A stretch of DNA of 64,000 nucleotides, taken from assembly GCF_030408715.1 (NCBI RefSeq), contig NZ_CP047202.1, positions 496,001-560,000 on the forward strand. The letters run 5' to 3'. Every line of letters begins with the position of its first letter. Positions within the stretch are counted from its first letter, which is position 1. This DNA comes from Corynebacterium confusum. Its GTDB lineage: Bacteria > Actinomycetota > Actinomycetes > Mycobacteriales > Mycobacteriaceae. The translations under genes were made by a program, and so were the position numbers. Below are positions 55,929 through 63,848 of this stretch, one piece after another. The notes beneath the pieces are model-generated. The model saw nothing but the letters and a program-made list of their open reading frames with translations, was not told where the DNA came from and ran no database searches.

Positions 55929-57011
55929 GTGGCAGCCAAGACCACCTCGCGCCGCGAGAACACCGACCAGTACGGCATCGAGCGCACCCGCCAGGATGAA
56001 CCCGGCGCCGTAGACAAGCTGCGAGACAAGTCCCGGATTGTTGAGCGCACCATGCGTATGCAGGAGCGCTATTCCGCGGAGGGCGGCAACCAGTTCGCCG
56101 CCGGCATTACCTACTACTCGGTGCTGGCCATGTTCCCGATCCTCATGCTGGCCATGGCCGCAGCCGCCGCCGTGCTGGCCAACCGCCCGGACCTGTTCGA
56201 GCAGGTCCAGGACCAAATCACCAACGCCGTGGACGGCGACCTGGGCGATACCCTCAACGAGGTCCTGCAGACGGCCGTGGACCAGCGCGGCGCCATGTTC
56301 GGCATCGGTGGTATTACCGCCCTGTGGTCCGGCCTGGGCTGGATGAACAACCTCCGCGTGGGCATTTCCGCCATGTGGCGCATCGACGCCACGGAGGGCG
56401 GCAACTTCGTGGTCAAGAAGCTCAACGACCTGATTGGTCTTATCGGCCTGCTGCTGGCCTTCGCCGTGGCCTTCGGCGTGACCGCCGCCGGTACCTCCGG
56501 CCTGACCCAGAAGGTCTTCGAGTGGGTGGGCATCGAGTCCTTCCCCGGCATGAACTTCGTCCTCTTCGCCGCCGGCCTGGTGGTCGGCCTCATCGCCAAC
56601 TTCCTGGTCATCTGGTGGCTGGTGGTCGTGCTGCCGCGCACCAAGGTCCCGGCCAAGTCGGGCTTGCAGGGCGCCTTGCTGGGCGCTATTGCCTTCGAGG
56701 TCATCAAGCAGCTGTCCACCGTCATCATGTCCTCGGCCACCGGTTCCCCGGCCGGCGCGGTCTTCGGCCCGGTCATCGTGCTGATGATTGTGATGTACCT
56801 GATCTGGCGCGTGGTGCTCTACGTCTCCGCCTGGACCGCGACCACCGACGAGTCGCTGGCCCAGACCCCGCTGCCGGCGCCGGAGCCGGCCGTCATCCGC
56901 GTGCGCAACGAGATCCATGAGGGCCCGAACACCGGTGTTACCCTGGGCGCCGGCGCGGCTATGGGCGCTGCCGCCGCGGGTATACTGGCACTGCTCAACC
57001 GCAAGAAATAA
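55929..57011 (+). CDS. YihY/BrkB family inner-membrane protein
   Basis: A 360-residue membrane protein of the YihY/virulence factor BrkB family with six helices. Characteristic segments are GGNQFAAGITYYSVLAMFPIL, the RGAMFGIGGITALWSGLGWM helix, KSGLQGALLGAIAFEVIKQ and a terminal helix. GTG 55929 is chosen over GTG 55920 because AGAGGAG ends 8 nt before it. Despite an old ribonuclease label, the family is of unknown function. Confidence 0.88.
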   Translation: MAAKTTSRRENTDQYGIERTRQDEPGAVDKLRDKSRIVERTMRMQERYSAEGGNQFAAGITYYSVLAMFPILMLAMAAAAAVLANRPDLFEQVQDQITNAVDGDLGDTLNEVLQTAVDQRGAMFGIGGITALWSGLGWMNNLRVGISAMWRIDATEGGNFVVKKLNDLIGLIGLLLAFAVAFGVTAAGTSGLTQKVFEWVGIESFPGMNFVLFAAGLVVGLIANFLVIWWLVVVLPRTKVPAKSGLQGALLGAIAFEVIKQLSTVIMSSATGSPAGAVFGPVIVLMIVMYLIWRVVLYVSAWTATTDESLAQTPLPAPEPAVIRVRNEIHEGPNTGVTLGAGAAMGAAAAGILALLNRKK

Positions 57012-57046
57012 GTTCTGACGAGGTAATTTAAGCGAGGTTCTCCCGG

Positions 57047-58042
57047 ATGGCCACTGCGCACAATCTCTACCAAGCACACCAACTTGATACCAGTGATAGC
57101 TGCCAAGCCCTGGGGATAATCATGGCAGGCCGGGACGCGCGCCTACAGAGCCTGGGCGAATCCGAACAGTCGCCGCAGCGCCGCGAGGCCCAGCTGGTCT
57201 TTTCCGTGCTGTCCAACCCGCAGCGCCGCGAGCTCTATGATGCCGCCATCTCCGCCGGCCGCAGCGTCGACTGGTCCGACTTGGAGCACCTGGCCAATTT
57301 CGACTGCTGGCCGGATCCGAACCTCGCCCGGCCGGTCACCCAGGCCGACAAGCAACAGCCGCAGCAGGCCCAGCACACGCAACACACGCAACAGTTCTTC
57401 CAGCAGCCGCAGCGGCAGGCAGAAACGCAGCAGGGGTCGCCCTACGGTCAGCCGCAGACGCAGTACGCCTCGCCGGCGTCCCCGTACGCGCAGCCCTTTA
57501 ACCCGCACCAGGTGCCCACCCAGAGCGCGAACCTGCCGGCGGCCCAGCGCTACTCGGATGCGGTGGCGGCCAACCCGGAGGTCGAGCGCATCGCCGCCCG
57601 CCCGAGCGCCGGCGGTCGCTTCGGCATGGCCCTGTTCGACGGTTTTCTTGCCACCGCTGCCTCCGGCCTAGTCGGCGGTCTACTGGCCGCCGGCGGTGGG
57701 GTACTCTCCGACGCGGTGAGCGGAACGCTGGGGGCCGTGGTATTCACCCTGCTGTGCATCGCCTATTTCCTGGGCTTTGAAACTTACATGGGCGGCACCC
57801 CGGTCAAACGCATGATGGGCTACAAGGTCGCCAATGTGGAGACCGGCCGGAACCTGACCCTGGGCGAGTCCGCCAAGCGGCAGTGGTTCCGCGTCGTGCA
57901 GATCATCCCTGGCCTGGGTTCGCTGGTCTCCATGGGTGGTTCCCTGTTCGTGCTGGCCTCTATCAGCCCGTCTAACGAGCTGCGTGGTTCCCACGACCGT
58001 TGGGCCGACGCTGAAGTAACGAAAAAGCCGCGGCAGCAATAA
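57047..58042 (+). CDS. RDD-family membrane protein with a degenerate J-like N-terminal domain
   Basis: A 331-residue protein. Residues 1-80 resemble a J domain (NLYQAHQLDTSD, then VLSNPQRRELYDAA) but lack the HPD tripeptide. A Gln-rich linker follows (about 100-170, QQPQQAQHTQHTQQFFQQPQ). The RDD domain (about 185-320) has three helices with RFGMALFDGFLAT and GGTPVKRMMGYKVANVETG. GAGG lies about 9 nt before ATG. The last 71 bases overlap the convergent carboxypeptidase gene. RDD proteins are transporters or membrane adaptors; the role here is unknown. Confidence 0.8.
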   Translation: MATAHNLYQAHQLDTSDSCQALGIIMAGRDARLQSLGESEQSPQRREAQLVFSVLSNPQRRELYDAAISAGRSVDWSDLEHLANFDCWPDPNLARPVTQADKQQPQQAQHTQHTQQFFQQPQRQAETQQGSPYGQPQTQYASPASPYAQPFNPHQVPTQSANLPAAQRYSDAVAANPEVERIAARPSAGGRFGMALFDGFLATAASGLVGGLLAAGGGVLSDAVSGTLGAVVFTLLCIAYFLGFETYMGGTPVKRMMGYKVANVETGRNLTLGESAKRQWFRVVQIIPGLGSLVSMGGSLFVLASISPSNELRGSHDRWADAEVTKKPRQQ

Positions 58043-59360
58043 CGATAACGACCACCGCCGCCACCGCGGCGATGCCCAGCCAGCCGTCCGATTTCTCGAT
58101 CCAACTGGCGCGCTGGTGAGTGTCTGAATCCGCCGGCGGGGCGGGCGTGGGGGTCGCGTCCTGGGCGGCGTTGTCGTCGCCCTTGTCGTCCGCGTCCTCC
58201 TCGTCGAGGCTGCCGATGCCGGACCCGGCCGGGACCTCGTAGGCGGCGTGGAGGAGCATCTGGGCCTGCTCCCAGGCCCGCGGGCCGTGCTCGATGGTGG
58301 TGTCCAGGAGGACGGCCTGCAGGCGGCGGCCGTCGCGGTCGAGGGCGCCGACGAAGGTGTGATGGGCGTCGTCGGTGTAGCCCGTCTTACCGCCGATTCC
58401 GTCCGGATCGTGCATGAACAGCCCGTTGTCGTTGCCCAGCTCGTAGCCGGGGTGGTCCTCGTAGCCGGGAAAATCCACGGACTCGGTGTTGACTATCCGC
58501 GCGAAGGTCGGGTTGGCGTAGGCTGCCCGGTAGATTCGGGAGATGTCCCGGGCAGAAGTCGACATACCGGGCGCGTCCAGGCCGGAATAGGAGGCGGCAA
58601 AGGTCGAGGTAGTGCCCAGTTCATGGGCCAAGTCGTTGACCTTGTCTAAGGTTGTCTCGTCCCCGCCGAGCTCCTGGGCCAGCGCGTGGGCGGCGTCGTT
58701 GCCGGAGGCCATGAGCAGGCCCTGAAGGAGCTGCTCGATGGTGTAGCGCCCGCCGGCGCCGATCCCGACGGAGGAGCCGGTGATACCGGCGGTCTCCTCG
58801 TTGGCCACGACCTCATTGTCGAGATCCAGCTCGTCGATGGCGACCAAGGCAAGCAGGGCCTTGATGATGGAGGCCGGGCGGTAGCGCCCGTCCGGATCCT
58901 TCTGCGCGATGATTTCGCCGGTGTCGATGTCGCTTACCATCCAGGCACTGGCGACGACCTCGGGGTTGAGATCGAAGCCTTCCGGCGCGGTGACACCGCA
59001 GGCCGCGCCCTCCACCGGCGGCAGCGGGGAGGGGGATTCCTGGCCGGGCGCGAGGTTCTCGGAGGTGGTGCTCGGCTCGGCCGGCACGAGGGAGTGGGGG
59101 CAGTCGTTGGTATCCGGCGCGGTGGTGCGGATGGAGCTGCTCGGCTCGTCACCGGTACCGTCGTCCTGCAGGCCCTCGGCGGCCTCAGCGTCGGTCAGAT
59201 CGGCGGCGGGGTCCTCAAAACCCTCGGGCACCTCGGCGGCCGGATCGCCCGGCCCGGCCTCCTGGGCCTGGGCGGCGACTCCGGCGGGGGAGTGGGCCAC
59301 CACGACGGGGGCGGGGGCGACGAGGGCTGCGGCTAGAGCTGCAGTGATAATTCTTTTCAT
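57972..59360 (-). CDS. D-alanyl-D-alanine carboxypeptidase (PBP5/DacA family)
   Basis: A 462-residue serine D,D-carboxypeptidase trimming peptidoglycan stem peptides. The signal peptide (about 1-30) and a long acidic, Ala/Glu/Pro-rich stretch (30-120) precede the penicillin-binding domain with SIIK (164-167), SGN (219-221) and KTG (325-327), all intact. A C-terminal helix (about 425-447) anchors it in the membrane, with a basic cytoplasmic end. ATG 59360 starts the signal peptide MKRIITAALAAALVAPAP. The 3' end overlaps the convergent RDD gene by 71 bp. Confidence 0.92.
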   Translation of the reverse strand: MKRIITAALAAALVAPAPVVVAHSPAGVAAQAQEAGPGDPAAEVPEGFEDPAADLTDAEAAEGLQDDGTGDEPSSSIRTTAPDTNDCPHSLVPAEPSTTSENLAPGQESPSPLPPVEGAACGVTAPEGFDLNPEVVASAWMVSDIDTGEIIAQKDPDGRYRPASIIKALLALVAIDELDLDNEVVANEETAGITGSSVGIGAGGRYTIEQLLQGLLMASGNDAAHALAQELGGDETTLDKVNDLAHELGTTSTFAASYSGLDAPGMSTSARDISRIYRAAYANPTFARIVNTESVDFPGYEDHPGYELGNDNGLFMHDPDGIGGKTGYTDDAHHTFVGALDRDGRRLQAVLLDTTIEHGPRAWEQAQMLLHAAYEVPAGSGIGSLDEEDADDKGDDNAAQDATPTPAPPADSDTHQRASWIEKSDGWLGIAAVAAVVVIVIAAAAFSLLQRRPNGRGNHAAR

Positions 59361-59390
59361 AGCATGACATATCTTAAAGGCACACCTACT

Positions 59391-60434
59391 ATGGCCGGTA
59401 TGCATGACGCACCATTAATTAGTCCGGAAAACAAAGACGCGGGCGCGGACGTTTTCGCCCAGCTGCCGAAGATTACCCTCTTCGAGGAGCTTGGCGCCAC
59501 GGTCGCGCAGGCCGTCAGCCCGGCGGAACTCACCGCGGCGGTCTCTAAGCACCTGCAACGCCTGGTGGACGACCACGTGGTCTACGCGGAGCTGCGCTTT
59601 AACCCGTCCCGCACCCAGCTCGCGGCGGAAGAGGCGCTGGCCGCGGCCGTGGCCGGGCTGGACGTCGAGGGCATCGACGCCCGGATCATCGTCACCGCCG
59701 AGCGCGGCGCGCAGGACCCAGCCGCCGTGACCCAGCTGGCCCAGCTCACCGTGGCCCAGCACAGCGGCAAGGTCGTCGGCTTCGAGCTCGCCGCGGACAA
59801 CGGCCAGGAAAGCCAAGACGGCCGGGCCGCGGCGCCGTTGGCCGGCTTCGCCGCGGCGTTGCAACCCCTGCGCGAGGCCTACGTGCCTTTCGCGGTGCGG
59901 CTGACGGCCGCCGGCGATGCCGAGGACATCGGCCAAGCGCTGCAGGCGGGCGCGACGCGGCTGACGCTGACCGCCGGCATCATCGATGACTTCAGCGCGA
60001 CCCTGGAGGGCATCGAGCCGGGCCGGGTCTCGGCCTGGGTGCGCGACCGCCACATCCTGCTGGATGCAGCACCCCGCTTCGAGATCGCCCGCGGTGAGAT
60101 CGAGGAGCTAGTCGACCACCCGCTGCCGCTGCTGCAGCAGCTGGGCTTTAACTGCGCGGTCAGCTCCGGGTCGTGGGCAACCGGCAGCATGACCGAGCAG
60201 CTCAGCGCCCTGGCGGAGACCTTCGGCTACGGGCTGGAAGAATTCTTCGATCTGTCGGTCAGCGCGATAGAGCACTCCTTCGCCAACCAGGAGGACCGCC
60301 AGCACCTGCTGGAGACGGTCTTTCTGCCGGCCTACGAGGAGCTCTCCGACGCCGAATTCGCCGAGGACCACCACGAACACGACGGTACCGAAGACACCCT
60401 CGGTGCTGCCGAAACCCCAGGAGAAGAGGTATAA
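59391..60434 (+). CDS. Adenosine-deaminase-like protein lacking the metal-binding residues
   Basis: A 347-residue protein with the outline of the adenosine deaminase barrel: VVYAELRFNPSRTQLA, VVGFELAADN and DHPLPLLQQLGFNCAVSSGS. The zinc ligands are absent: there is no N-terminal HxH and no H-x-E-like catalytic region. The segment equivalent to the SLN/S-D-DP motif reads SSGSWATGS. An acidic, His-containing tail (DHHEHDGTED) ends it. ATG 59391 has AAAGG about 10 nt upstream; ATG 59364 and 59400 are alternatives. It is 3 nt from the next gene, so co-transcribed. Probably not a deaminase; a nucleoside-binding role is speculation. Confidence 0.72.
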   Translation: MAGMHDAPLISPENKDAGADVFAQLPKITLFEELGATVAQAVSPAELTAAVSKHLQRLVDDHVVYAELRFNPSRTQLAAEEALAAAVAGLDVEGIDARIIVTAERGAQDPAAVTQLAQLTVAQHSGKVVGFELAADNGQESQDGRAAAPLAGFAAALQPLREAYVPFAVRLTAAGDAEDIGQALQAGATRLTLTAGIIDDFSATLEGIEPGRVSAWVRDRHILLDAAPRFEIARGEIEELVDHPLPLLQQLGFNCAVSSGSWATGSMTEQLSALAETFGYGLEEFFDLSVSAIEHSFANQEDRQHLLETVFLPAYEELSDAEFAEDHHEHDGTEDTLGAAETPGEEV

Positions 60435-60437
60435 ACC

Positions 60438-61127
60438 ATGTCGAAAGTACTGTTCGTAATCTCCGCGGCGCAGGAATGGACACTGGCCGACGGCAGTACG
60501 CGCGAGACCGGTTTCTGGGCCGAGGAGCTCGTCGCCCCGCACCGCACCTTTGCCAACGCGGGCTGGGAGATCGCCTTCGCCACCCCGGGCGGGCGCGAGC
60601 CCGTCGTGGACGAGACCAGCCTGGAGAACCTGAACGAGATGCAGCGCGAGTCCCAGGAGGATTACCTCGCGGCTATCCACTACGAGCTGTCCCAGCCGCT
60701 GGACCTGGCCGAGGTCGACGAGGCCGACTACGACGTCGTCTTCTACCCGGGCGGCCACGGCCCGATGGAGGACTTGGCTGAGGACGCCACCTCGGCGGCC
60801 CTGCTGGCCCGCCGCCACGCGGCCGGCCGCCCCCTGGCGTTGCTGTGCCACGCGCCGGCGGCGCTGCTGGCCGTGCCAGCCGATGAGAACGGCCAGTGGC
60901 CGTTCGCCGGCTACGAGATGACCGCCTTCAGCGATGTTGAGGAGGGCGAGGAGACCCTGGCGAAGGCGAAGTGGAGCCTGGAGCAGCGCCTGCGCGAGCT
61001 GGGCGCGGACTACCGCGCCGCGGATCCCCTCCAGCCCAACGTGGTTAAGGACCGCCACCTGTTTACCGGCCAGAACCCGGTCTCCTCGGAGTCGCTGGCC
61101 CAGCGCATCCTGGCCGCGCTGCGGTAG
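60438..61127 (+). CDS. Type 1 glutamine amidotransferase-like protein (DJ-1/PfpI, Hsp31-type)
   Basis: A 229-residue DJ-1/PfpI-superfamily protein. It has VLFVISAAQEWTLADGS-TRETGFWAEEL at the N-terminus, DVVFYPGGHGPMEDL and the nucleophile elbow LLCHAPAAL with C137 next to His138. PNVVKDRHLFTGQNPVSS is the C-terminal family block. Hsp31-like members act as glyoxalase III/deglycase-type or chaperone proteins; which applies cannot be told. GAGG from the preceding gene's end provides the ribosome site. Confidence 0.9.
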   Translation: MSKVLFVISAAQEWTLADGSTRETGFWAEELVAPHRTFANAGWEIAFATPGGREPVVDETSLENLNEMQRESQEDYLAAIHYELSQPLDLAEVDEADYDVVFYPGGHGPMEDLAEDATSAALLARRHAAGRPLALLCHAPAALLAVPADENGQWPFAGYEMTAFSDVEEGEETLAKAKWSLEQRLRELGADYRAADPLQPNVVKDRHLFTGQNPVSSESLAQRILAALR

Positions 61128-61138
61128 ACAAAAGCAAA

Positions 61139-61172
61139 AGCCAGCACCGAAGAAAATCACTCGGTGCTGGCT
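61139..61172. terminator. Bidirectional terminator between the DJ-1 gene and the hypothetical gene
   Basis: AGCCAGCACCGA (61139-61150) and TCGGTGCTGGCT (61161-61172) form a perfect 12-bp stem with a 10-nt loop. TTTC follows on the plus strand and A-rich sequence precedes it. Confidence 0.85.
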
Positions 61173-61222
61173 TTCGCTGCGCCGGCGGCCTTTCGTGCCG
61201 GTGGCGGGCCTAAGAATTTGGC

Positions 61223-62461
61223 CTAGAACTTGGAGAAGCGCTTGACCAGCATCTCCTCGAGCGCCTTCCACGCCTCGGCGTGGTCGTTAAACGGCTTGGA
61301 CGGCACGTAGCCGGCCTGCTCGGTCGAGCCCAGCATGTAGCCCAGGTAGTCCTGGAAGCGCGGGTGCGACAGGAAGAAAGAGTTCACCGAGTCGTCGCCG
61401 GCCCAGTCGGCGGCATCCGCGCAGATCTCGTAGCAGCGGTTCATCTGCTGCGAGTCGACGTGCTCCGGGCCCTTCTCGATGTCACGGGCGATCCCGTTGA
61501 AGGTGTACTGGTTGTCCGGGTGGACGGTGACCTCGAGCTCGCCGGCGTTGCCGGCGTTGACGATGTCCTCCCAGGTGGATACGCGGGCCAGGTCGTGGTC
61601 GTCGTTCTCGATGACCCAGCGGGCCAGGTGCTTGCCGGTGGGGAAGGTGAAGATCTCGCCCCACTTGCCCAGAAAGACCGGGGAGGAGCCCAGGTAGGTG
61701 CGCAGCGTGTACACGGACTTCTGGTCGATGGTGATCTTCACCGGGTCGATGCCGGCGGCCGCCCAGATGGACTTGTCATAGGGATCGGCGGCCTCTTCCT
61801 CGGCCTTACGGGCTGCGGCGGCGTCCTCGCGGGCCTGGCGGGTGGCCGCGGCGGCCGCGGTGATGCGCTTGTCGGCGTCCTCGACCTGCGCGGAGTCGAA
61901 CTCGGAGCTGTCCACCGCCTGGGTGTGGGCCTCCAGGTCGTCCAGGACCTCGGCCCAGTTGCCGGCGACCACGCTGCCGACGCCGGTCCACTCGCTCATG
62001 CCCTGCGGGCCGGCGTAGTGGTCGGCGCCGCGGGCGACGTTGCGCAGCAGGGAGTGGCTGGCGAAGAAGATCACGGAGTGCTCCGCACCGGAGACCTCCG
62101 CCAGGGACTGGGTCAGTTCGAAGTTGCGGGCCACGGTGCCGACGTTGTCGTGGCTGGGCGCGCCCGCCAGGCGGTTGGGCACGTCCACCAGGTCGTAGAC
62201 GTCGCGGGTGGCCGGGGTGATGCGGTCCTCGCCGCGGGCGGCGAAGGCCTGCCACTCCGGGTGATCGAGCAGATCGTGTTTGTGATCGGATTCCACGTAG
62301 CACAGCAGCTCGGCGGCGGATCCGAACAGCAGGACGGATTCGTCATTGCCTAAGAAGGCCTGCCACTCGGCACCGTCTTGGCGCCATTTCGGGGCCCACA
62401 GGGTGAAGTAATCACCGGCGGGCAAACTCAGCTTTACGGGAACGATCGCGCGGGTGCTCAT
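61223..62461 (-). CDS. Conserved corynebacterial hypothetical protein with an internal repeat
   Basis: A 412-residue soluble, acidic protein without signal peptide. Two related segments are visible. One is at about 10-75 (VLLFGSAAELLCYVESD-x-KHDLLDHPEW); the other is at about 250-325 (IFTFPTGKHLARWVIEND-DHDLARVSTW). They are separated by an Ala/Glu/Lys-rich region (about 195-235) likely to be coiled coil. TAGACT lies 8 nt upstream of ATG on the minus strand (leaderless). I know no function for the family; its size and codon use suggest a well-expressed cytoplasmic protein. Confidence 0.75.
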   Translation of the reverse strand: MSTRAIVPVKLSLPAGDYFTLWAPKWRQDGAEWQAFLGNDESVLLFGSAAELLCYVESDHKHDLLDHPEWQAFAARGEDRITPATRDVYDLVDVPNRLAGAPSHDNVGTVARNFELTQSLAEVSGAEHSVIFFASHSLLRNVARGADHYAGPQGMSEWTGVGSVVAGNWAEVLDDLEAHTQAVDSSEFDSAQVEDADKRITAAAAATRQAREDAAAARKAEEEAADPYDKSIWAAAGIDPVKITIDQKSVYTLRTYLGSSPVFLGKWGEIFTFPTGKHLARWVIENDDHDLARVSTWEDIVNAGNAGELEVTVHPDNQYTFNGIARDIEKGPEHVDSQQMNRCYEICADAADWAGDDSVNSFFLSHPRFQDYLGYMLGSTEQAGYVPSKPFNDHAEAWKALEEMLVKRFSKF

Positions 62462-62513
62462 GGCGTTTAAGTCTACCCAAACCTCCCGCCCGGATAGGCG
62501 ACCCGCCCGGGCT

Positions 62514-63485
62514 TTAGCCAGTAGGCCGCCAGAATCCGAGGAATTGCATCCCGATATTGGAGGTGCGCACCGGGTTGACCTGGACCGGATCGCCGGCCTC
62601 GACCATCTGGCCGTTGCCGGCGTACATGGCCACGTGCCCGTCCCATACCGCCAGGTCGCCCTCCTGCAACTCGCTGGCGTCCACCTGCCGGCCGACGGCC
62701 TGCTGGTCCGCCGTGCGCAGCAGGTCGACCCCGGCCTGGGCGTAGGCCCACTGGGTCAGGCCGGAGCAGTCGAAGCCGTTCGGGGTCGTCCCGCCCCAGA
62801 CGTAAGGCGTGCCCTGCTGGGACAGCGCGGCCTTAACCGCCGCCTTGCCCGCGGCGTTGCCGCCGTCCTCCCCGCCGGTACCTTCCTGGTGGGCGACCAG
62901 CTCGACCTCGTTTTCCGGCGCGGTCTCCGGCAGGGCCTCCGGCGCGTGGCCTCCCCCGGCGCCGGGGAGGGAGGCCTGCTCCTTGAGCGCGGCGACCGCG
63001 TGCGCGCCGCGTTCTTCCGACGGCAGGGCGGAGCCCACGTGGGAGGCGGCGATATCGACCAGCGGCTGCGCGGCCGCGGCGAGTTCCTCGATCAGCTGGG
63101 CCACGCGGGCGCCCGCCCGGGCGACGAACTGCTGGGCCAAGGCCGCCAGCTGGGCGGCCGCCGCGGCGCGGGCCGCCGGGTTGATGGCTAGCATGCCCAG
63201 CGCGACGGGCAGGGCCTGACGCCCCAGCTCCACGGCGATGCCCACGATGTCACCGCCGGCGGCAAAGACCAGGTCCCGCCCGCGGGCGAGCGCCTGGTGC
63301 AGGGACTCACGGTCGCTGCCCAGGGCGTTGGCAGCCGCCAGCACCGGGGTGGCGTCGGTCTGGCTGATGCGTGCGAGCGGCTCCACCGCGGCGACATCAG
63401 GGTTGACGGGCAGCTCCAAGCCTGCGGGGAGGTCGGCCGGGCGCATCGCGGAGATGGTCTTGAGGGCTTGGGTGATGACCTGCAT
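62514..63485 (-). CDS. NlpC/P60 (C40) peptidoglycan hydrolase
   Basis: A 323-residue protein. The C-terminal NlpC/P60 domain (about 220-323) has C240 in GFDCSGLTQWAYAQ and H284 in DGHVAMYAG, the catalytic pair for D-Glu/mDAP endopeptidases. The first 200 residues are Ala-rich helices with no signal peptide. The preceding small gene overlaps by 4 nt (ATGA). This small helical protein plus helical-NlpC layout resembles type VII-associated substrates, but no secretion genes are present. The route to the wall is therefore unclear. Confidence 0.85.
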   Translation of the reverse strand: MQVITQALKTISAMRPADLPAGLELPVNPDVAAVEPLARISQTDATPVLAAANALGSDRESLHQALARGRDLVFAAGGDIVGIAVELGRQALPVALGMLAINPAARAAAAAQLAALAQQFVARAGARVAQLIEELAAAAQPLVDIAASHVGSALPSEERGAHAVAALKEQASLPGAGGGHAPEALPETAPENEVELVAHQEGTGGEDGGNAAGKAAVKAALSQQGTPYVWGGTTPNGFDCSGLTQWAYAQAGVDLLRTADQQAVGRQVDASELQEGDLAVWDGHVAMYAGNGQMVEAGDPVQVNPVRTSNIGMQFLGFWRPTG

Positions 63486-63772
63486 CAGGAACCTCCCGCG
63501 TGGGCGGCAAGGCGGCCGGCAGTGTGCTCGTCGGTGGCGGCCGCGGCCGCGGCCAGGGCGTAGCCGGCCCGGGAAATATGCGCCAGGTCCGCGCGCAGGC
63601 GCTCTGTGCGTTGATTGATATTGGTCACAGCGGCGGCCAGGCGGGCGCCGAAGTCGTGCGTGGCGGCATCCAGGGGTATCGCGGGCGGGGCAGGCAGGCT
63701 GCCTTGGGCGTTGCGGGCTACGTCGGTGGCTAGTTGGCGGGTCAGGTCTGGGTCAACGTCGAGAATACTCAT
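63485..63772 (-). CDS. Small helical partner of the NlpC/P60 protein
   Basis: A 95-residue, Ala-rich, all-helical protein: LDVDPDLTRQLATDVARNAQ, then TNINQRTERLRADLAHISRAGYALAAAAAATDEHTAG. The length, the two-helix pattern and the Y-x3-[DE]-like C-terminal Y-ALAAAAAATDE resemble WXG100/EspC-type proteins, without a clear WXG. AAGAAGG lies next to the ATG. It is translationally coupled to the hydrolase gene, so the two products probably interact. Confidence 0.7.
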   Translation of the reverse strand: MSILDVDPDLTRQLATDVARNAQGSLPAPPAIPLDAATHDFGARLAAAVTNINQRTERLRADLAHISRAGYALAAAAAATDEHTAGRLAAHAGGS

Positions 63773-63835
63773 GCCTTCTTAGACTGCGCGGACACCGGCA
63801 TGGTTCCCGCCGCTTTCTCAGTGCTGTCCATGCCC

Positions 63836-63841
63836 TACGAT
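63836..63841 (+). promoter_or_regulatory. Leaderless -10 hexamer of upp
   Basis: TACGAT ends 7 nt before ATG 63849. The intervening GGGGGAC is not a usual ribosome site at that spacing. Confidence 0.5.
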
Positions 63842-63848
63842 GGGGGAC

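Noticed and set aside
60108..61271. 387-codon minus-strand frame opposite the ADA-like and DJ-1 genes
   Set aside because: Covers two convincing plus-strand genes and a strong terminator hairpin; composition is shadow-like.
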